Source: Mucilaginibacter pineti
GTDB lineage: Bacteria; Bacteroidota; Bacteroidia; Sphingobacteriales; Sphingobacteriaceae
DNA length: 64,000 nucleotides
Reading direction: 5' to 3'
NCBI RefSeq assembly: GCF_900101875.1
Contig: NZ_FNAI01000002.1
Span: 62,001 to 126,000 of the forward strand
Numbering within the stretch: position 1 is the first letter of the stretch; every line of letters starts with the position of its first letter. The notes below the pieces were generated by a model that saw only the letters and a list, made by a program, of their open reading frames with translations, did no database searches and had not been told where the DNA came from. A program made the position numbers and the translations under genes. Of the stretch, positions 34,843 through 45,699 are shown piece by piece.

Positions 34843-37800
34843 ATGTCTTACAAAAAGGATAATAAAATCAAAAGTAATTTCACCACAATTACTATCAGTT
34901 TGGCCTCTCCCGAGTCCATTCTTGAGCGTTCAAGCGGTGAGGTTTTAAAACCAGAAACCATCAACTACAGGACATACAAGCCTGAGCGCGATGGTTTATT
35001 CTGCGAGCGTATTTTTGGTCCGGTTAAAGATTATGAGTGCCATTGCGGTAAATACAAACGTATCCGTTATAAAGGTATTGTTTGCGACCGTTGCGGTGTT
35101 GAAGTAACCGAAAAGAAAGTGCGTCGTGAGCGTATGGGTCACATTAACCTTGTTGTTCCTGTTGCGCATATCTGGTACTTCCGTTCGTTGCCAAATAAAA
35201 TTGGTTACTTATTAGGCTTACCTACAAAAAGGTTAGACCTTATTATTTACTACGAACGTTATGTAGTTATACAACCAGGTATTAAAGAATCAGACGGTAT
35301 CCAGAAAATGGATTTCCTTACTGAAGAAGAATACCTTGACGTATTAGATACCCTTCCGAAAGAAAACCAGTACCTTGACGACAAAGATCCTCAGAAATTT
35401 GTTGCCAAAATGGGTGCCGAGGCTTTGGAAGAATTATTAAAACGCCTTAACCTGGATGAGTTATCATATAACTTACGTCACCAGGCAGCAAACGAAACTT
35501 CACAACAACGTAAAAACGAAGCTTTAAAACGTTTACAGGTTGTTGAGGCTTTCCGTGATGCAAAAACCAGGATAGAGAATAACCCCGAGTGGATGATCGT
35601 TAAGATCGTTCCGGTTATCCCGCCAGAATTGCGTCCGTTAGTGCCTTTGGAAGGCGGTCGTTTCGCTACTTCAGATTTGAATGACCTTTACCGTCGTGTA
35701 ATTATCCGTAACAACCGTTTAAAACGTTTAATTGAGATAAAAGCACCGGAAGTTATTTTACGTAACGAAAAACGTATGTTACAGGAAGCTGTAGATTCGT
35801 TATTTGACAACTCACGTAAAGTAAACGCCGTTAAAACCGAAGGTAACCGTGCATTGAAATCACTTTCAGATATCCTGAAAGGTAAGCAAGGCCGTTTCCG
35901 TCAAAACTTATTAGGTAAACGTGTGGATTATTCTGCCCGTTCGGTAATTGTTGTAGGTCCAAACCTTAAATTACACGAGTGCGGTTTACCAAAAGATATG
36001 GCTGCCGAGCTGTTTAAACCATTTATCATCCGCAAAATGATTGAGCGTGGTGTGGTTAAAACAGTAAAATCTGCCAAAAAGATTGTTGACCGTAAAGACC
36101 CATTAGTTTGGGATATTTTGGAAAACGTATTGAAAGGACACCCTGTATTACTAAACCGTGCGCCTACGCTGCACAGGTTAGGTATCCAGTCGTTCCAGCC
36201 AAAACTGGTTGAAGGTAAAGCAATCCAATTGCACCCATTAACCTGTACAGCATTCAATGCGGATTTTGACGGTGACCAGATGGCCGTTCACGTACCACTT
36301 GGTAACGCGGCAATTTTGGAAGCCCAGGTGTTGATGCTTGCATCACACAACATTTTAAACCCTGCCAACGGAACACCTATTACCGTTCCATCTCAGGACA
36401 TGGTGCTTGGTTTGTACTACATAACCAAAGGCCGTAAAACTGATGAAACACGCGTTGTTAAAGGTCAGGGCTTAACTTTTTACTCTGCCGAAGAAGTAAT
36501 TATAGCTTACAACGAAAGAAAAATTGACTTGCACGCCTTTATTAAAGTTAAAGCGTTTGTTAAGGAAAAAGATGGCGAAATTGTAAGCAAAATTATTGAT
36601 ACTACTGTAGGCCGCGTGTTGTTTAACCAGCATGTACCTGTTGAAGTAGGTTACATCAACGAATTACTTACCAAAAAATCACTGCGTGATATTATTGGCG
36701 AGGTTGTGAAAATTACCGGTATGGCGCGTGCAGCCCAGTTCCTTGACGATATTAAGGAATTAGGTTTCATAATGGCATTCCAGGGTGGTTTATCATTTAA
36801 CCTTAAGGATATCAATATCCCTGCAGAAAAAGTTACACTTATCGAAACAGCTTCTAAACAAGTTGAAGAGGTTATGGGTAACTACAACATGGGTTTCATT
36901 ACCAACAACGAGCGTTACAACCAAATTATCGATATCTGGACACGTATCAACAACCGCTTAACTGCGAATGTGATGGACATCCTGAGCAACGATAACCAAG
37001 GCTTTAACTCGGTGTACATGATGCTTGACTCTGGTGCGCGTGGTTCTAAAGAGCAGATCCGTCAGCTTGCAGGTATGCGTGGTTTGATGGCCAAGCCTCA
37101 AAAATCAGGTTCAGGTGGTGAGATCATTGAAAACCCTATCTTATCAAACTTTAAAGAAGGCTTGTCGGTGTTAGAGTACTTTATCTCTACCCACGGTGCC
37201 CGTAAAGGTTTGGCGGATACGGCGTTGAAAACGGCTGATGCTGGTTACTTAACCCGTAGGTTGCATGATGTTGCCCAGGATATGATTGTTGGTATGGTTG
37301 ATTGCGGTACTTTAAGAGGTATTTACACAACTGCACTAAAAGATAACGAAGATATTGTTGAGCCATTATATGACCGTATTTTAGGTCGTACAACTTTACA
37401 TGATGTTCATGACCCTATCACTAACGAATTGTTAGCCCATGCAGGTCAGGATATTACTGAAGAGATTGGTAAAAAAATAGAGAACTCTCCTTTAGAGGGT
37501 ATCGAGATCCGTTCGGTATTAACATGTGAAAGCAAACGCGGTGTGTGTGCTTTATGCTACGGCCGTAACCTTGCAAGCGGTAAACGCGTGCAAAAAGGTG
37601 AAGCTGTTGGTGTAATTGCTGCACAATCAATCGGTGAGCCGGGTACACAGTTAACACTACGTACATTCCACGTGGGTGGTACCGCATCAAACATTGCTGC
37701 AGAATCACAGATCAATGCAAGGTTTGATGGTATCATTGAATTTGAAAACGTACGTACCGTTCAATACAAAACCGAAGAAGGCGTTGTTGATGTAGTATTG

Positions 37801-39129
37801 GGTCGTTCTGGCGAGTTCCGTATTGTTGAAGAAGGAAGTAACAAGGTAATTGTTACCAACAACATTCCTTACGGTTCATACCTGTACATCCAGGACGGCA
37901 GCAAGATCACCAAAGGCGATCGTATCTGTTCATGGGATCCGTACAATGCGGTAATCATATCGGAGTTTGCAGGTATCACCACATTTGATGCTGTATTAGA
38001 AGGTATCACTTTCCGTGAAGAATCTGATGAGCAAACCGGTCACCGTGAAAAGGTAATTATTGATACCAGGGATAAAACCAAAAACCCTGTTATTCAAATA
38101 GCCGATAATAAAGGTAACATCATTAAAGGATACAACATTCCGGTAGGAGCACACATCGCTGTTGAAGAAGGCGAAAAACTACAAACCGGACAGGTTATTG
38201 CCAAAATTCCTCGTTCAACCGGTAAAACCCGGGATATTACAGGTGGTTTACCACGTGTAACCGAGCTGTTTGAAGCACGTAACCCATCTAACCCGGCTGT
38301 AGTAACCGAAATTGATGGTGTGGTAACCTTAGGTGGTATTAAACGTGGTAACCGCGAAATGACCATTGAATCAAAAGATGGCCAGATCAAGAAATACCTT
38401 GTTCCATTGTCAAAACACATCCTTGTACAGGATAATGACTTTGTGAAAGCTGGTATGCCGTTATCAGATGGTTCAATATCTCCTGCTGATATCCTTGCTA
38501 TTAAAGGCCCCGCTGCTGTACAGGAATACCTGGTGAATGGTATACAAGAAGTTTACCGTTTACAAGGTGTGAAGATAAATGACAAGCACTTTGAGGTGAT
38601 AGTTCACCAGATGATGCAGAAAGTAGCAATTGAAGATGCAGGTGATACCCGTTTCCTTGAACGCGAAGCTGTTGACAGCTGGGATTTCATGACCGAAAAT
38701 GATGAGATATTTGACAAGAAGGTTGTTGTTGAGCCAGGTGATTCAGCTACATTAAAAGCCGGACAGATAGTATCTTTAAGAAGGTTGCGTGACGAAAACT
38801 CAATCCTAAAACGTAAAGATTTAGCATTGGTTGAAGTACGTGATGCTATAGCAGCAACTTCAAGCCCGATACTGCAAGGTATCACCAGGGCATCATTAGG
38901 TACCAAATCGTTTATCTCTGCAGCATCGTTCCAGGAAACTACCAAAGTACTGAATGAAGCCGCCATAGCAGGTAAAAAAGACTTAATGCTTGGTTTGAAA
39001 GAAAACGTTATTGTTGGTCACCTTATACCTTCAGGTACAGGTTTACGCGAATACGAAAATATCCGTGTGGGCTCACAAGAAGAGTTTGACCGCTTAATGG
39101 CTTCAAAAGCCGAAGAAATAGAAGCTTAA
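34843..39129 (+). CDS. rpoC: DNA-directed RNA polymerase subunit beta'
   Basis: The 1428-residue catalytic subunit has the N-terminal zinc ribbon (Cys66, Cys68, Cys81, Cys84), the Mg-binding '[12 protein letters not shown]' (Asp474, Asp476, Asp478) and a second zinc site ('[11 protein letters not shown]') in the C-terminal half. Trigger loop ('[12 protein letters not shown]') follows. The gene ends in a strong terminator at 39150-39182, so rpoC is the end of the operon. Confidence 0.99.
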   Translation: MSYKKDNKIKSNFTTITISLASPESILERSSGEVLKPETINYRTYKPERDGLFCERIFGPVKDYECHCGKYKRIRYKGIVCDRCGVEVTEKKVRRERMGHINLVVPVAHIWYFRSLPNKIGYLLGLPTKRLDLIIYYERYVVIQPGIKESDGIQKMDFLTEEEYLDVLDTLPKENQYLDDKDPQKFVAKMGAEALEELLKRLNLDELSYNLRHQAANETSQQRKNEALKRLQVVEAFRDAKTRIENNPEWMIVKIVPVIPPELRPLVPLEGGRFATSDLNDLYRRVIIRNNRLKRLIEIKAPEVILRNEKRMLQEAVDSLFDNSRKVNAVKTEGNRALKSLSDILKGKQGRFRQNLLGKRVDYSARSVIVVGPNLKLHECGLPKDMAAELFKPFIIRKMIERGVVKTVKSAKKIVDRKDPLVWDILENVLKGHPVLLNRAPTLHRLGIQSFQPKLVEGKAIQLHPLTCTAFNADFDGDQMAVHVPLGNAAILEAQVLMLASHNILNPANGTPITVPSQDMVLGLYYITKGRKTDETRVVKGQGLTFYSAEEVIIAYNERKIDLHAFIKVKAFVKEKDGEIVSKIIDTTVGRVLFNQHVPVEVGYINELLTKKSLRDIIGEVVKITGMARAAQFLDDIKELGFIMAFQGGLSFNLKDINIPAEKVTLIETASKQVEEVMGNYNMGFITNNERYNQIIDIWTRINNRLTANVMDILSNDNQGFNSVYMMLDSGARGSKEQIRQLAGMRGLMAKPQKSGSGGEIIENPILSNFKEGLSVLEYFISTHGARKGLADTALKTADAGYLTRRLHDVAQDMIVGMVDCGTLRGIYTTALKDNEDIVEPLYDRILGRTTLHDVHDPITNELLAHAGQDITEEIGKKIENSPLEGIEIRSVLTCESKRGVCALCYGRNLASGKRVQKGEAVGVIAAQSIGEPGTQLTLRTFHVGGTASNIAAESQINARFDGIIEFENVRTVQYKTEEGVVDVVLGRSGEFRIVEEGSNKVIVTNNIPYGSYLYIQDGSKITKGDRICSWDPYNAVIISEFAGITTFDAVLEGITFREESDEQTGHREKVIIDTRDKTKNPVIQIADNKGNIIKGYNIPVGAHIAVEEGEKLQTGQVIAKIPRSTGKTRDITGGLPRVTELFEARNPSNPAVVTEIDGVVTLGGIKRGNREMTIESKDGQIKKYLVPLSKHILVQDNDFVKAGMPLSDGSISPADILAIKGPAAVQEYLVNGIQEVYRLQGVKINDKHFEVIVHQMMQKVAIEDAGDTRFLEREAVDSWDFMTENDEIFDKKVVVEPGDSATLKAGQIVSLRRLRDENSILKRKDLALVEVRDAIAATSSPILQGITRASLGTKSFISAASFQETTKVLNEAAIAGKKDLMLGLKENVIVGHLIPSGTGLREYENIRVGSQEEFDRLMASKAEEIEA

Positions 39130-39149
39130 TTTTAAGCTGTATATTTTAC

Positions 39150-39182
39150 AAGCCTTCCCCTAAAAAGGGAAGGCTTTTTTGT
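39150..39182 (+). terminator. Terminator after rpoC
   Basis: Stem aagccttccc / gggaaggctt around ctaaaaa, followed by six T, 20 bp past the stop. Confidence 0.95.
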
Positions 39183-39244
39183 TTAAATATTTTTATTTTT
39201 TTTAAAACAAACTGTTTGATCCGTTGTTTATGATTCACATTTAG

Positions 39245-39271
39245 ATACCTGCATTTGCCGCAGGTATTTTT
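39245..39271 (+). terminator. Second terminator-like hairpin downstream of rpoC
   Basis: Stem atacctgc / gcaggtat with loop atttgcc and trailing T. It would back up the rpoC terminator. Confidence 0.6.
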
Positions 39272-39329
39272 GTATAAATACCCTAAAAAGGCTATTAATA
39301 AAAACATAGGCTTTTTATAATTTAGTGGA

Positions 39330-39641
39330 ATGGAAGAACAAAATGAAAATCAGCTTAATATTGAGCTGTCTGAAGAAATAGCCGAGGGTATATATTCAAA
39401 TTTGGCAATAATTACACACTCCAGTTCGGAGTTTGTACTCGATTTTATCCGGGTTATGCCAGGTGTGCCAAAAGCAAAAGTAAAATCAAGAATAATTTTA
39501 ACGCCCGAGCATGCAAAGCGACTGTTAACTGCGCTGGAAGACAACATTGAGAAATTTGAAGCATTGAACGGACGGATAAAGATTCAGCAGGATCCATCTG
39601 GTTTTCCGATGAATTTTGGTGGTACCATGGGGCAGGCATAA
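39330..39641 (+). CDS. DUF3467 protein
   Basis: The 103-residue protein has the DUF3467 pattern: 'EGIYSNLAIITHSSSEFVLDFIRVMPG' (recognised by 'YSNLAIITHSSSEFVLDF') followed by 'KVKSRIILTPEHAKRLLTALEDNI' and a C-terminal Gly/Met tail. The family is small, conserved beside rpoC in Bacteroidota, and of unknown function. It starts after the two terminators, so has its own promoter. Confidence 0.88.
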   Translation: MEEQNENQLNIELSEEIAEGIYSNLAIITHSSSEFVLDFIRVMPGVPKAKVKSRIILTPEHAKRLLTALEDNIEKFEALNGRIKIQQDPSGFPMNFGGTMGQA

Positions 39642-39716
39642 AAGAGCTGGTACCAGGAAGTTTATTTTATACAGTGTTTATTTGTATAACTGCAGGGGCA
39701 TTTGATTAACATAAAA

Positions 39717-42209
39717 ATGAAAAATTTTGTTGCTTTAATATTAACAGCGGTTACGTTTTATTGTAGCCAGGTAATGGCTCAAGGAGTTGATAATCAAGTT
39801 GACGTAAGTAAATGGAGGGCTCCTTCATATGACGATACCTTTTTCAAAGATCATTTAGTAAATGGTCAGGATGCGCTTAATTACTGGATGCAGAGTTACA
39901 ATTGGCGAAGCAACCCGGATAATTTGCCTGAAAAAAAATCACGAATGGAACTCTTGCAGAGTAATAATGCAAGTGATGTAGCGCTCGCCAATAAGCAAAT
40001 TCAGCGGGAGTGCCGTACAATTATGGCAAATGTGGCTGGTTATCAAAGTAGAAATCCCGCCAGCAGAGCGCCTAATACGTGGATTGAACTGGGTCTTCGG
40101 GTACCGGATAAATTGCTCCCCGAAACTAAGACTGCAATAATAAGCACTCTGAATGCATTAAATTTATCTGGTAAAACAGCTGGTTATATAGGCCTTTTAA
40201 ATGTACCAGGGGCAAATGGTGCAAATGTGCATGGTTATTTAACTGCCCTTTCTCTTGCACCAAGGCTTGTCACTGATAATAGTATAAGTTCGGCTGGTTT
40301 ACAGGGCATGAAAAATGAACTTGATAACATGAATAATTTCGGAGATCAGGGAGAATTCAATTTATTAGAGAGTCATTGGGGTGGGGTAGCAAGCTGGAAT
40401 ATTATAGAAAAATATTCTTCAGATCCCGTTGCAAGGCGGATGGCCAGGTTAATTTCTGAAAGATTATGGATAAACAGGTATTTGACATGGTCTGCTCCAT
40501 TACAACGTATAACAGGGCCAGGCAGCAGAATGGCTCCAAAAGAATGGTTAGGTAGTGATAATGAACGCGCTCTTTTTGCAACCAGCCTCGATAGGCCTAT
40601 ATGGCTTAACCTTTTTTTCAACTGGGATAAGAATATAGATCCTAAAGCATTTCGTCAATCATTTGAGGTAATACCAACAGAAGCAGCTTTGCCCGAGTTA
40701 CCTCCTTATTTACAGGATATTGCCTGGAATAAATCGCTTCCAAATTTGCTGCAATGTACAATGAACTATAAAACTTCAACTTATCCTGTATTGGCTGGGG
40801 TAAAAAAGGGAGATGCAAATCAACCGCACAAATACGTAAATTATCAAACAAGTAATTATACAATTGGTTCAACTACAAATTCATTTGTAACAAATACTAG
40901 TGTTTTGGCTGCATCAGTATGGTGGAATAATAGTCGTAGTTCAAGTGAACCACTGGGTAGCCCAAAAAGATTTTGCGTATTGTATCCACATTACGTTATT
41001 AACGGGATGAGCGCATTTGATAAGGGCGATGTTTATTTTGAAAATGCTCCGGATAAGAACTTGAGTGATGAAACAGGTGGCGTAGGCGGGCCATGGTATA
41101 GAGAATTTGCAGATTACGGCCGGGTTGGTACCTTGCAAAGCAAAAATAAAATGATCATCTCCTATGTTCCCAAACCCGGTGTTCCACGCACTGGTGGCGA
41201 CTTTGTAAAATCAAAAGTAACAAGAGCATCGGCAGCTATGTTTTTATTTCGTTGGGAAGATAGCTTAGATGGGTTGTACATAAATAACAAACCTGTGAAA
41301 TCGCTTCCGGCTCAGTTAAACCCCGGCGAATGGTGGTTTATAGAAGATGGAGATGTTTACGCAGCGGTATTACCATTAAAGAATACATGTTTTAAAGGCG
41401 ATTGCAAAATTACCCTGGAAAAACGAGCGCATCAAATAGTGCTTTATCAAGACAATCTTTCGAACGGAAATATAGAAAATATAAGCAATGAAGATTGGTA
41501 TAATGCCCGTTCTGGTTTTGTGGTTGAAGCTGGTAATAAAGATCAATATGGGTCTTTTGCAAATTTTCAAAAGAAAATGATGGCAGCAAAAGTTGTGGCC
41601 GATGATGCAAATGGCTTTGACCGCCATATAGACTATAAACGGGATACTGATGAATTGGATATGCGCTGGAATAGCTACACAGAGCAATATGCCTCCAGGA
41701 AAATTAACGGTTCAGATGATAGTTGGATGCCATTTGTTTCTTCTCCTGAATTTACATCTAATAATACCGGCACAATTAGTTTAAAAGATGCTACCCTTAA
41801 AACCGATCCCGGAAATAGTCTTTGGCTATTATCCTGTAAGCCTTCTAAAACCTGGGTTGCCTATCAGGCAAATTTAAAGAAAGTTTTACCCATAGATTTT
41901 ATTACTCCTGTATGTGAAATAAAAATAGCGCAATTTCCTTTAGGTAAAATTGTAATTAATGAGCAAAGCGCCGGTAATTTAAAAATTGATATAGATGCTA
42001 ATTATTTTGCTAATCAAAATGCTGCGGATATATCAGCATCAATAAATCTTAAAACTAATAGTTCGATAAAAAATATCGACCTTTCAATTAATGGTGTACC
42101 GTTTGAAAGCTCATCTATCAAAAAAGTTGGGCCTGATACTTTTATTGTTCAACCAACTGATAAGGTCCAGCAAATAAAGCAAGCGTTGATAGATCAATTG
42201 AAACAATAA
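39717..42209 (+). CDS. Large exported protein of unknown family, first gene of the polysaccharide cluster
   Basis: The 830-residue product (ATG 39717) has a signal peptide ('MKNFVALILTAVTFYCSQVMA', cleaved before Gln) and no further membrane helices. The first half (about 40-330) is mainly helical with many conserved-looking Trp and Gly ('NLLESHWGGVASWNII', 'LTWSAPLQRI'); the second half looks beta-rich ('ASAAMFLFRWEDSLDGLYIN', 'NPGEWWFIEDGDVYAAVLPL'). That layout, a helical barrel then beta-sandwich, recalls polysaccharide lyases and heparinase-like enzymes, but I cannot name a family or catalytic residues. It precedes the export genes in the same direction, so it may act on the polymer made by this cluster. 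Confidence 0.6.
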   Translation: MKNFVALILTAVTFYCSQVMAQGVDNQVDVSKWRAPSYDDTFFKDHLVNGQDALNYWMQSYNWRSNPDNLPEKKSRMELLQSNNASDVALANKQIQRECRTIMANVAGYQSRNPASRAPNTWIELGLRVPDKLLPETKTAIISTLNALNLSGKTAGYIGLLNVPGANGANVHGYLTALSLAPRLVTDNSISSAGLQGMKNELDNMNNFGDQGEFNLLESHWGGVASWNIIEKYSSDPVARRMARLISERLWINRYLTWSAPLQRITGPGSRMAPKEWLGSDNERALFATSLDRPIWLNLFFNWDKNIDPKAFRQSFEVIPTEAALPELPPYLQDIAWNKSLPNLLQCTMNYKTSTYPVLAGVKKGDANQPHKYVNYQTSNYTIGSTTNSFVTNTSVLAASVWWNNSRSSSEPLGSPKRFCVLYPHYVINGMSAFDKGDVYFENAPDKNLSDETGGVGGPWYREFADYGRVGTLQSKNKMIISYVPKPGVPRTGGDFVKSKVTRASAAMFLFRWEDSLDGLYINNKPVKSLPAQLNPGEWWFIEDGDVYAAVLPLKNTCFKGDCKITLEKRAHQIVLYQDNLSNGNIENISNEDWYNARSGFVVEAGNKDQYGSFANFQKKMMAAKVVADDANGFDRHIDYKRDTDELDMRWNSYTEQYASRKINGSDDSWMPFVSSPEFTSNNTGTISLKDATLKTDPGNSLWLLSCKPSKTWVAYQANLKKVLPIDFITPVCEIKIAQFPLGKIVINEQSAGNLKIDIDANYFANQNAADISASINLKTNSSIKNIDLSINGVPFESSSIKKVGPDTFIVQPTDKVQQIKQALIDQLKQ

Positions 42210-42456
42210 AAAATGAAAATTTCCGATAAAAACTGAATTAAAGGCTTTTAGTCCTTGTATTAAATTGTATATTTAATTGATAAATTGATAATAAAAGTGC
42301 AATGTGATTGAAGTCTATGCTTGTTTAAGGCCTTAAAATTAAAAAAAAACAAAAAATAATCTTTTCGTTTTAATAAATTTAGCTATCTTGGTCCAATAAT
42401 AAGCAATACCACTAATAGTTGTAAACTCTAAACAAATTTTTGCTCGAGCCCTTCCT
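42210..42456. other. AT-rich leader of the export operon
   Basis: The 247-bp gap has no ORF or terminator that I can see. A 'tagctatcttgg' stretch near 42380 is a poor match to the -7 box. It probably holds the promoter for the Wza/Wzc genes, but I cannot place it. Confidence 0.4.
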
Positions 42457-43254
42457 ATGAAACAATATACCTGTAAATTAATTGTCCGTAGTGCTTTATT
42501 TTATTATTTAGTAACTTGTTTATTTTCCTGCGCCGCCCCTAAAGACGTTGTATACTTGAGGAATGTTCCGGATTCGGGTAAATTGGAGAGTGCTGTTTTG
42601 GCAGAATATCATCAGCCATTGATTCAGCCTGACGATATTTTATCTATTACAATACAAACTATAGATCCGCAAATAACGCTTTTAGTAAATCAATCGGCTT
42701 CTCAATCGGTTTCAAATGGTGCTTCAGGTGGGGTATCTCCTGCAAATGGGTACCTGGTTAATAAAGATGGATTAGTTGAGGTGCCTTTGTTAGGCAAAAT
42801 TAAGGTTGCCGGATTAACCACTTATGATGCCGCTGAGGTAATAAGGAAAACGGCTACAGAATATTTAAAATCTCCTACTGTACAGGTTAGATATTTAAAT
42901 TACAAAATAACTGTATTGGGCGAAGTTAACAGGCCAGGCGCTTATATCACTCCTAATGAAAAGGTTTCTGTGTTTGACGCCATTGGTCTTGCCGGGGATT
43001 TAACAATCTACGGAAAGCGGGAAAATGTTTTAATCATCCGCGAAATAGATGGTAAAAAAGAATTCAGACGTGTCAATCTAACTTCTTCAAATTTTCTTCA
43101 ATCCCCCGATTATTATCTGCAACAAAATGATGTGCTATATATTGAACCAAACAAAGCACGTATTGCATTAAATAATACTTCAAAGATACAGTTTACAACT
43201 ATTGCCATATCCTTACTGTCGCTGGTTGTTGTACTCATAACAAGAATTAAATAA
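42457..43254 (+). CDS. Wza-like polysaccharide export lipoprotein
   Basis: The 265-residue protein has a signal sequence with a lipobox at Cys25 ('LFSC'), a Poly_export domain (about 50-145, 'LIQPDDILSITIQTIDP', 'VNKDGLVEVPLLGKIKVAGLT') and one SLBB domain (about 148-210, 'ITVLGEVNRPGAYITPN'). A C-terminal hydrophobic helix (about 243-262) could be the pore helix. It would form the outer-membrane channel for the exopolysaccharide, working with the kinase encoded 12 bp downstream. Confidence 0.93.
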   Translation: MKQYTCKLIVRSALFYYLVTCLFSCAAPKDVVYLRNVPDSGKLESAVLAEYHQPLIQPDDILSITIQTIDPQITLLVNQSASQSVSNGASGGVSPANGYLVNKDGLVEVPLLGKIKVAGLTTYDAAEVIRKTATEYLKSPTVQVRYLNYKITVLGEVNRPGAYITPNEKVSVFDAIGLAGDLTIYGKRENVLIIREIDGKKEFRRVNLTSSNFLQSPDYYLQQNDVLYIEPNKARIALNNTSKIQFTTIAISLLSLVVVLITRIK

Positions 43255-43266
43255 ACTCACATTTTA

Positions 43267-45651
43267 ATGAATAATAATCAAGATTCTTTTGATGATTCCT
43301 TCTCAGAAAGAGATGATAGTTCTGCGCCAAATTATTTTTTAATAAAATTAATTTCTAACTGGCACTGGTTGCTGCTATCTACAATAATAGCTCTTTCAGT
43401 TTCCTATGTTTATTTAAAGTACTCTACACCTGTATATACAACATCGGCTGAGATATTTATTAAGGATGATAACCAAACTAAAAGCGCTGCTGCAGATGCT
43501 TTAGGCGGGATAACCGACTTGTTCAATACTACAAGCTCTGTTGATAATGAGGCAGAAATTTTGCGTACTCGTTATCTTATGGAAAAAGTGGTTACCGCAC
43601 TAACCGCTAACGTTGAATACGGCTTTTTGGGACATTTCAAAAAGAACGAGCTATACAGCAATAAACCATTTGAGTTAATTACTTTGGTAAAATCTCCTGT
43701 AGAGAAACCGAATAGTTATAAGGTTGAGTTATTGCAATCGCAGGTTACTTTATATAATGAGGATTTTAAAAAGACTGTCAAATATGATGTGCCCTTTGAG
43801 TTACCTGGGGTAGGTACTGTTAAAATTGTTAGAGATTTTAAGGTGAAATTAAATGATGGTACTTATACGCTTACCATAGCTGATTTTGACTCCAAGGTAA
43901 CCGAATACATGGCAAACTTATTGGTGGTTGTTCCTAATAAGCAGGTTTCAATAGTAAATCTAAGCTTTAACTATCCTTTACAAGGAAAAGCTGAAGACAT
44001 CCTTAATAAATTAATTGAAGTTTACCAGCGCGAGAACGTTAATGACAAGAACAAAGTTGCTGATCTCACAATTGCTTTTATACAAAATGAATTAACCTTT
44101 GTTGGTAAAGAATTAGGAAAGGTTGAAGGCGACATTCAGGAATTTAAGCAAGACAATAAGTTATCCAACATGGATGAGCAATCCAAGCAATTGGTTAGTA
44201 ATACCAGTACTTACATGGATGACCTTGGTAAAGCTGAAGTTCAGATTAATATTTTGAATGATCTTGAAAAATATTTAAAAGACGAAAATAAAAACAAGCG
44301 TGTTTTCCCTAATGCTATGGTAAGCGACATTTCGTTTAGTGCGCTAATTGAACGTTATAACAGCCTTATTTTAGATCGTGAAAAGCAGTTACTTTCAACA
44401 ACAGAAAAGAACCCTTTCATCCAAAACCTGGACGAGCAGATTGCGGGATTAAGAAAAGGAATGCTTGCAAGTCTTAATAATACGCGTAATACCTATATTA
44501 TTACTAGGAATAATTTACAAAGCAAGATTAATCAATTTCAAAGCGTAGGGCAAACGGTACCAAAAAAGGAACGTATTTACCTGGATCTATCCCGTCAACA
44601 ACAGGTAAAGCAAGAGCTTTATGTGTTTTTAATGCAAAAGCGCGAAGAAACTGCTATTTCTAAAACATCCAATATATCCAACTCCCGTGTTATTGATCCT
44701 CCTAAAGCGGGGGTACTTCCTATTAGCCCTGTAAAGAAACTGATTTACTTTATTGGCTTGTTTTTTGGTTTGGCTATACCTTTATGTATTCTCTATCTTC
44801 TGGACCTTTTGAACAACAAAATTTCGGCAAAAGAAGATATTACCAATAAAACAAGGGTGCCGATAATTGGTGAGGTTGCAAATAATAAAGATAATAGTGC
44901 TAATAACACAATTGTTGTTACTGATAAATCAAGAACAATTATAGCCGAACAATTCAGGGCTTTACGAACAAATCTTCAATTCTTCCTGAATGGGGATAAT
45001 GAAAAGGTAATTTTGTTAACCTCGAGTATGTCTGGTGAAGGTAAATCGTTTACTGCGGTCAACCTCGGTATGGTTTTGGCAATCTCGGGAAAAAGAGTAT
45101 TGCTTATGGAGATGGATTTGCGTAGGCCTACCTTGTCTACAAAACTTGGAATGTCTAATGAGTTTGGTTTAACTAATTATGTTATTTCAAGTGTTGTTAA
45201 TCCAAAAGACATAATCAAGAGTACTCCGTTTAATGAAAATCTTTTTATGATTAGTTCTGGCCCGGTGCCGCCTAATCCGTCAGAAATTATTTTGAATAAT
45301 AGAGTTGAGGATTTATTTAAAAAATTAAGAGCCGACTTTGATTACATTATAGTTGATGCTCCGCCGATAGGCCTTGTTACTGATGCGCAGTTGTTGGCTA
45401 AATACTCTGATATGTGTATTTACATGGTAAGGCAGAAATATACTTTCAAAAAGCAGATTGAAATAGTTGATGATCTGTCACGCAACAAAAAAATACCTAA
45501 AATGGCAATTGTTGTTAATGATGTAAAAGCGAGCGGATCTTATGGCTACGGCTATGGTTATGGCTACGGTTACGGTTACGACAATGGCTATTATGTAGAT
45601 AACAATGAAAAGAGCGAGAATTGGTTTTTGAAAATTTTCAATAAAAAATAG
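43267..45651 (+). CDS. Wzc-like co-polymerase and tyrosine autokinase
   Basis: This 794-residue inner-membrane protein controls polymer length and export. It has a Wzz domain (first helix about 33-52), a long periplasmic coiled coil (about 240-430), a GNVR-like segment and a second helix (about 490-510). The cytoplasmic BY-kinase follows: Walker A 'SGEGKS' (589-594), A' 'LLMEMDLRRPTLS' (about 610) and Walker B 'YIIVDAPP' (about 693). The end is a Tyr-Gly repeat: Tyr at 759, 761, 763, 765, 767, 769, 771, 775 and 776, the autophosphorylation tail. Cycles of phosphorylation should control assembly. Confidence 0.93.
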   Translation: MNNNQDSFDDSFSERDDSSAPNYFLIKLISNWHWLLLSTIIALSVSYVYLKYSTPVYTTSAEIFIKDDNQTKSAAADALGGITDLFNTTSSVDNEAEILRTRYLMEKVVTALTANVEYGFLGHFKKNELYSNKPFELITLVKSPVEKPNSYKVELLQSQVTLYNEDFKKTVKYDVPFELPGVGTVKIVRDFKVKLNDGTYTLTIADFDSKVTEYMANLLVVVPNKQVSIVNLSFNYPLQGKAEDILNKLIEVYQRENVNDKNKVADLTIAFIQNELTFVGKELGKVEGDIQEFKQDNKLSNMDEQSKQLVSNTSTYMDDLGKAEVQINILNDLEKYLKDENKNKRVFPNAMVSDISFSALIERYNSLILDREKQLLSTTEKNPFIQNLDEQIAGLRKGMLASLNNTRNTYIITRNNLQSKINQFQSVGQTVPKKERIYLDLSRQQQVKQELYVFLMQKREETAISKTSNISNSRVIDPPKAGVLPISPVKKLIYFIGLFFGLAIPLCILYLLDLLNNKISAKEDITNKTRVPIIGEVANNKDNSANNTIVVTDKSRTIIAEQFRALRTNLQFFLNGDNEKVILLTSSMSGEGKSFTAVNLGMVLAISGKRVLLMEMDLRRPTLSTKLGMSNEFGLTNYVISSVVNPKDIIKSTPFNENLFMISSGPVPPNPSEIILNNRVEDLFKKLRADFDYIIVDAPPIGLVTDAQLLAKYSDMCIYMVRQKYTFKKQIEIVDDLSRNKKIPKMAIVVNDVKASGSYGYGYGYGYGYGYDNGYYVDNNEKSENWFLKIFNKK

Positions 45652-45699
45652 TTCTGAAGCCTGATTTAACAAGAGTAAAATTCAAATAAACATTAGTGA

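Noticed and set aside
45541..45600. The tat-ggc repeats could be a non-coding tandem repeat or assembly artefact.
   Set aside because: The frame stays open, the codons vary (tat/tac, ggc/ggt), and a Tyr-rich tail is expected for a BY-kinase.
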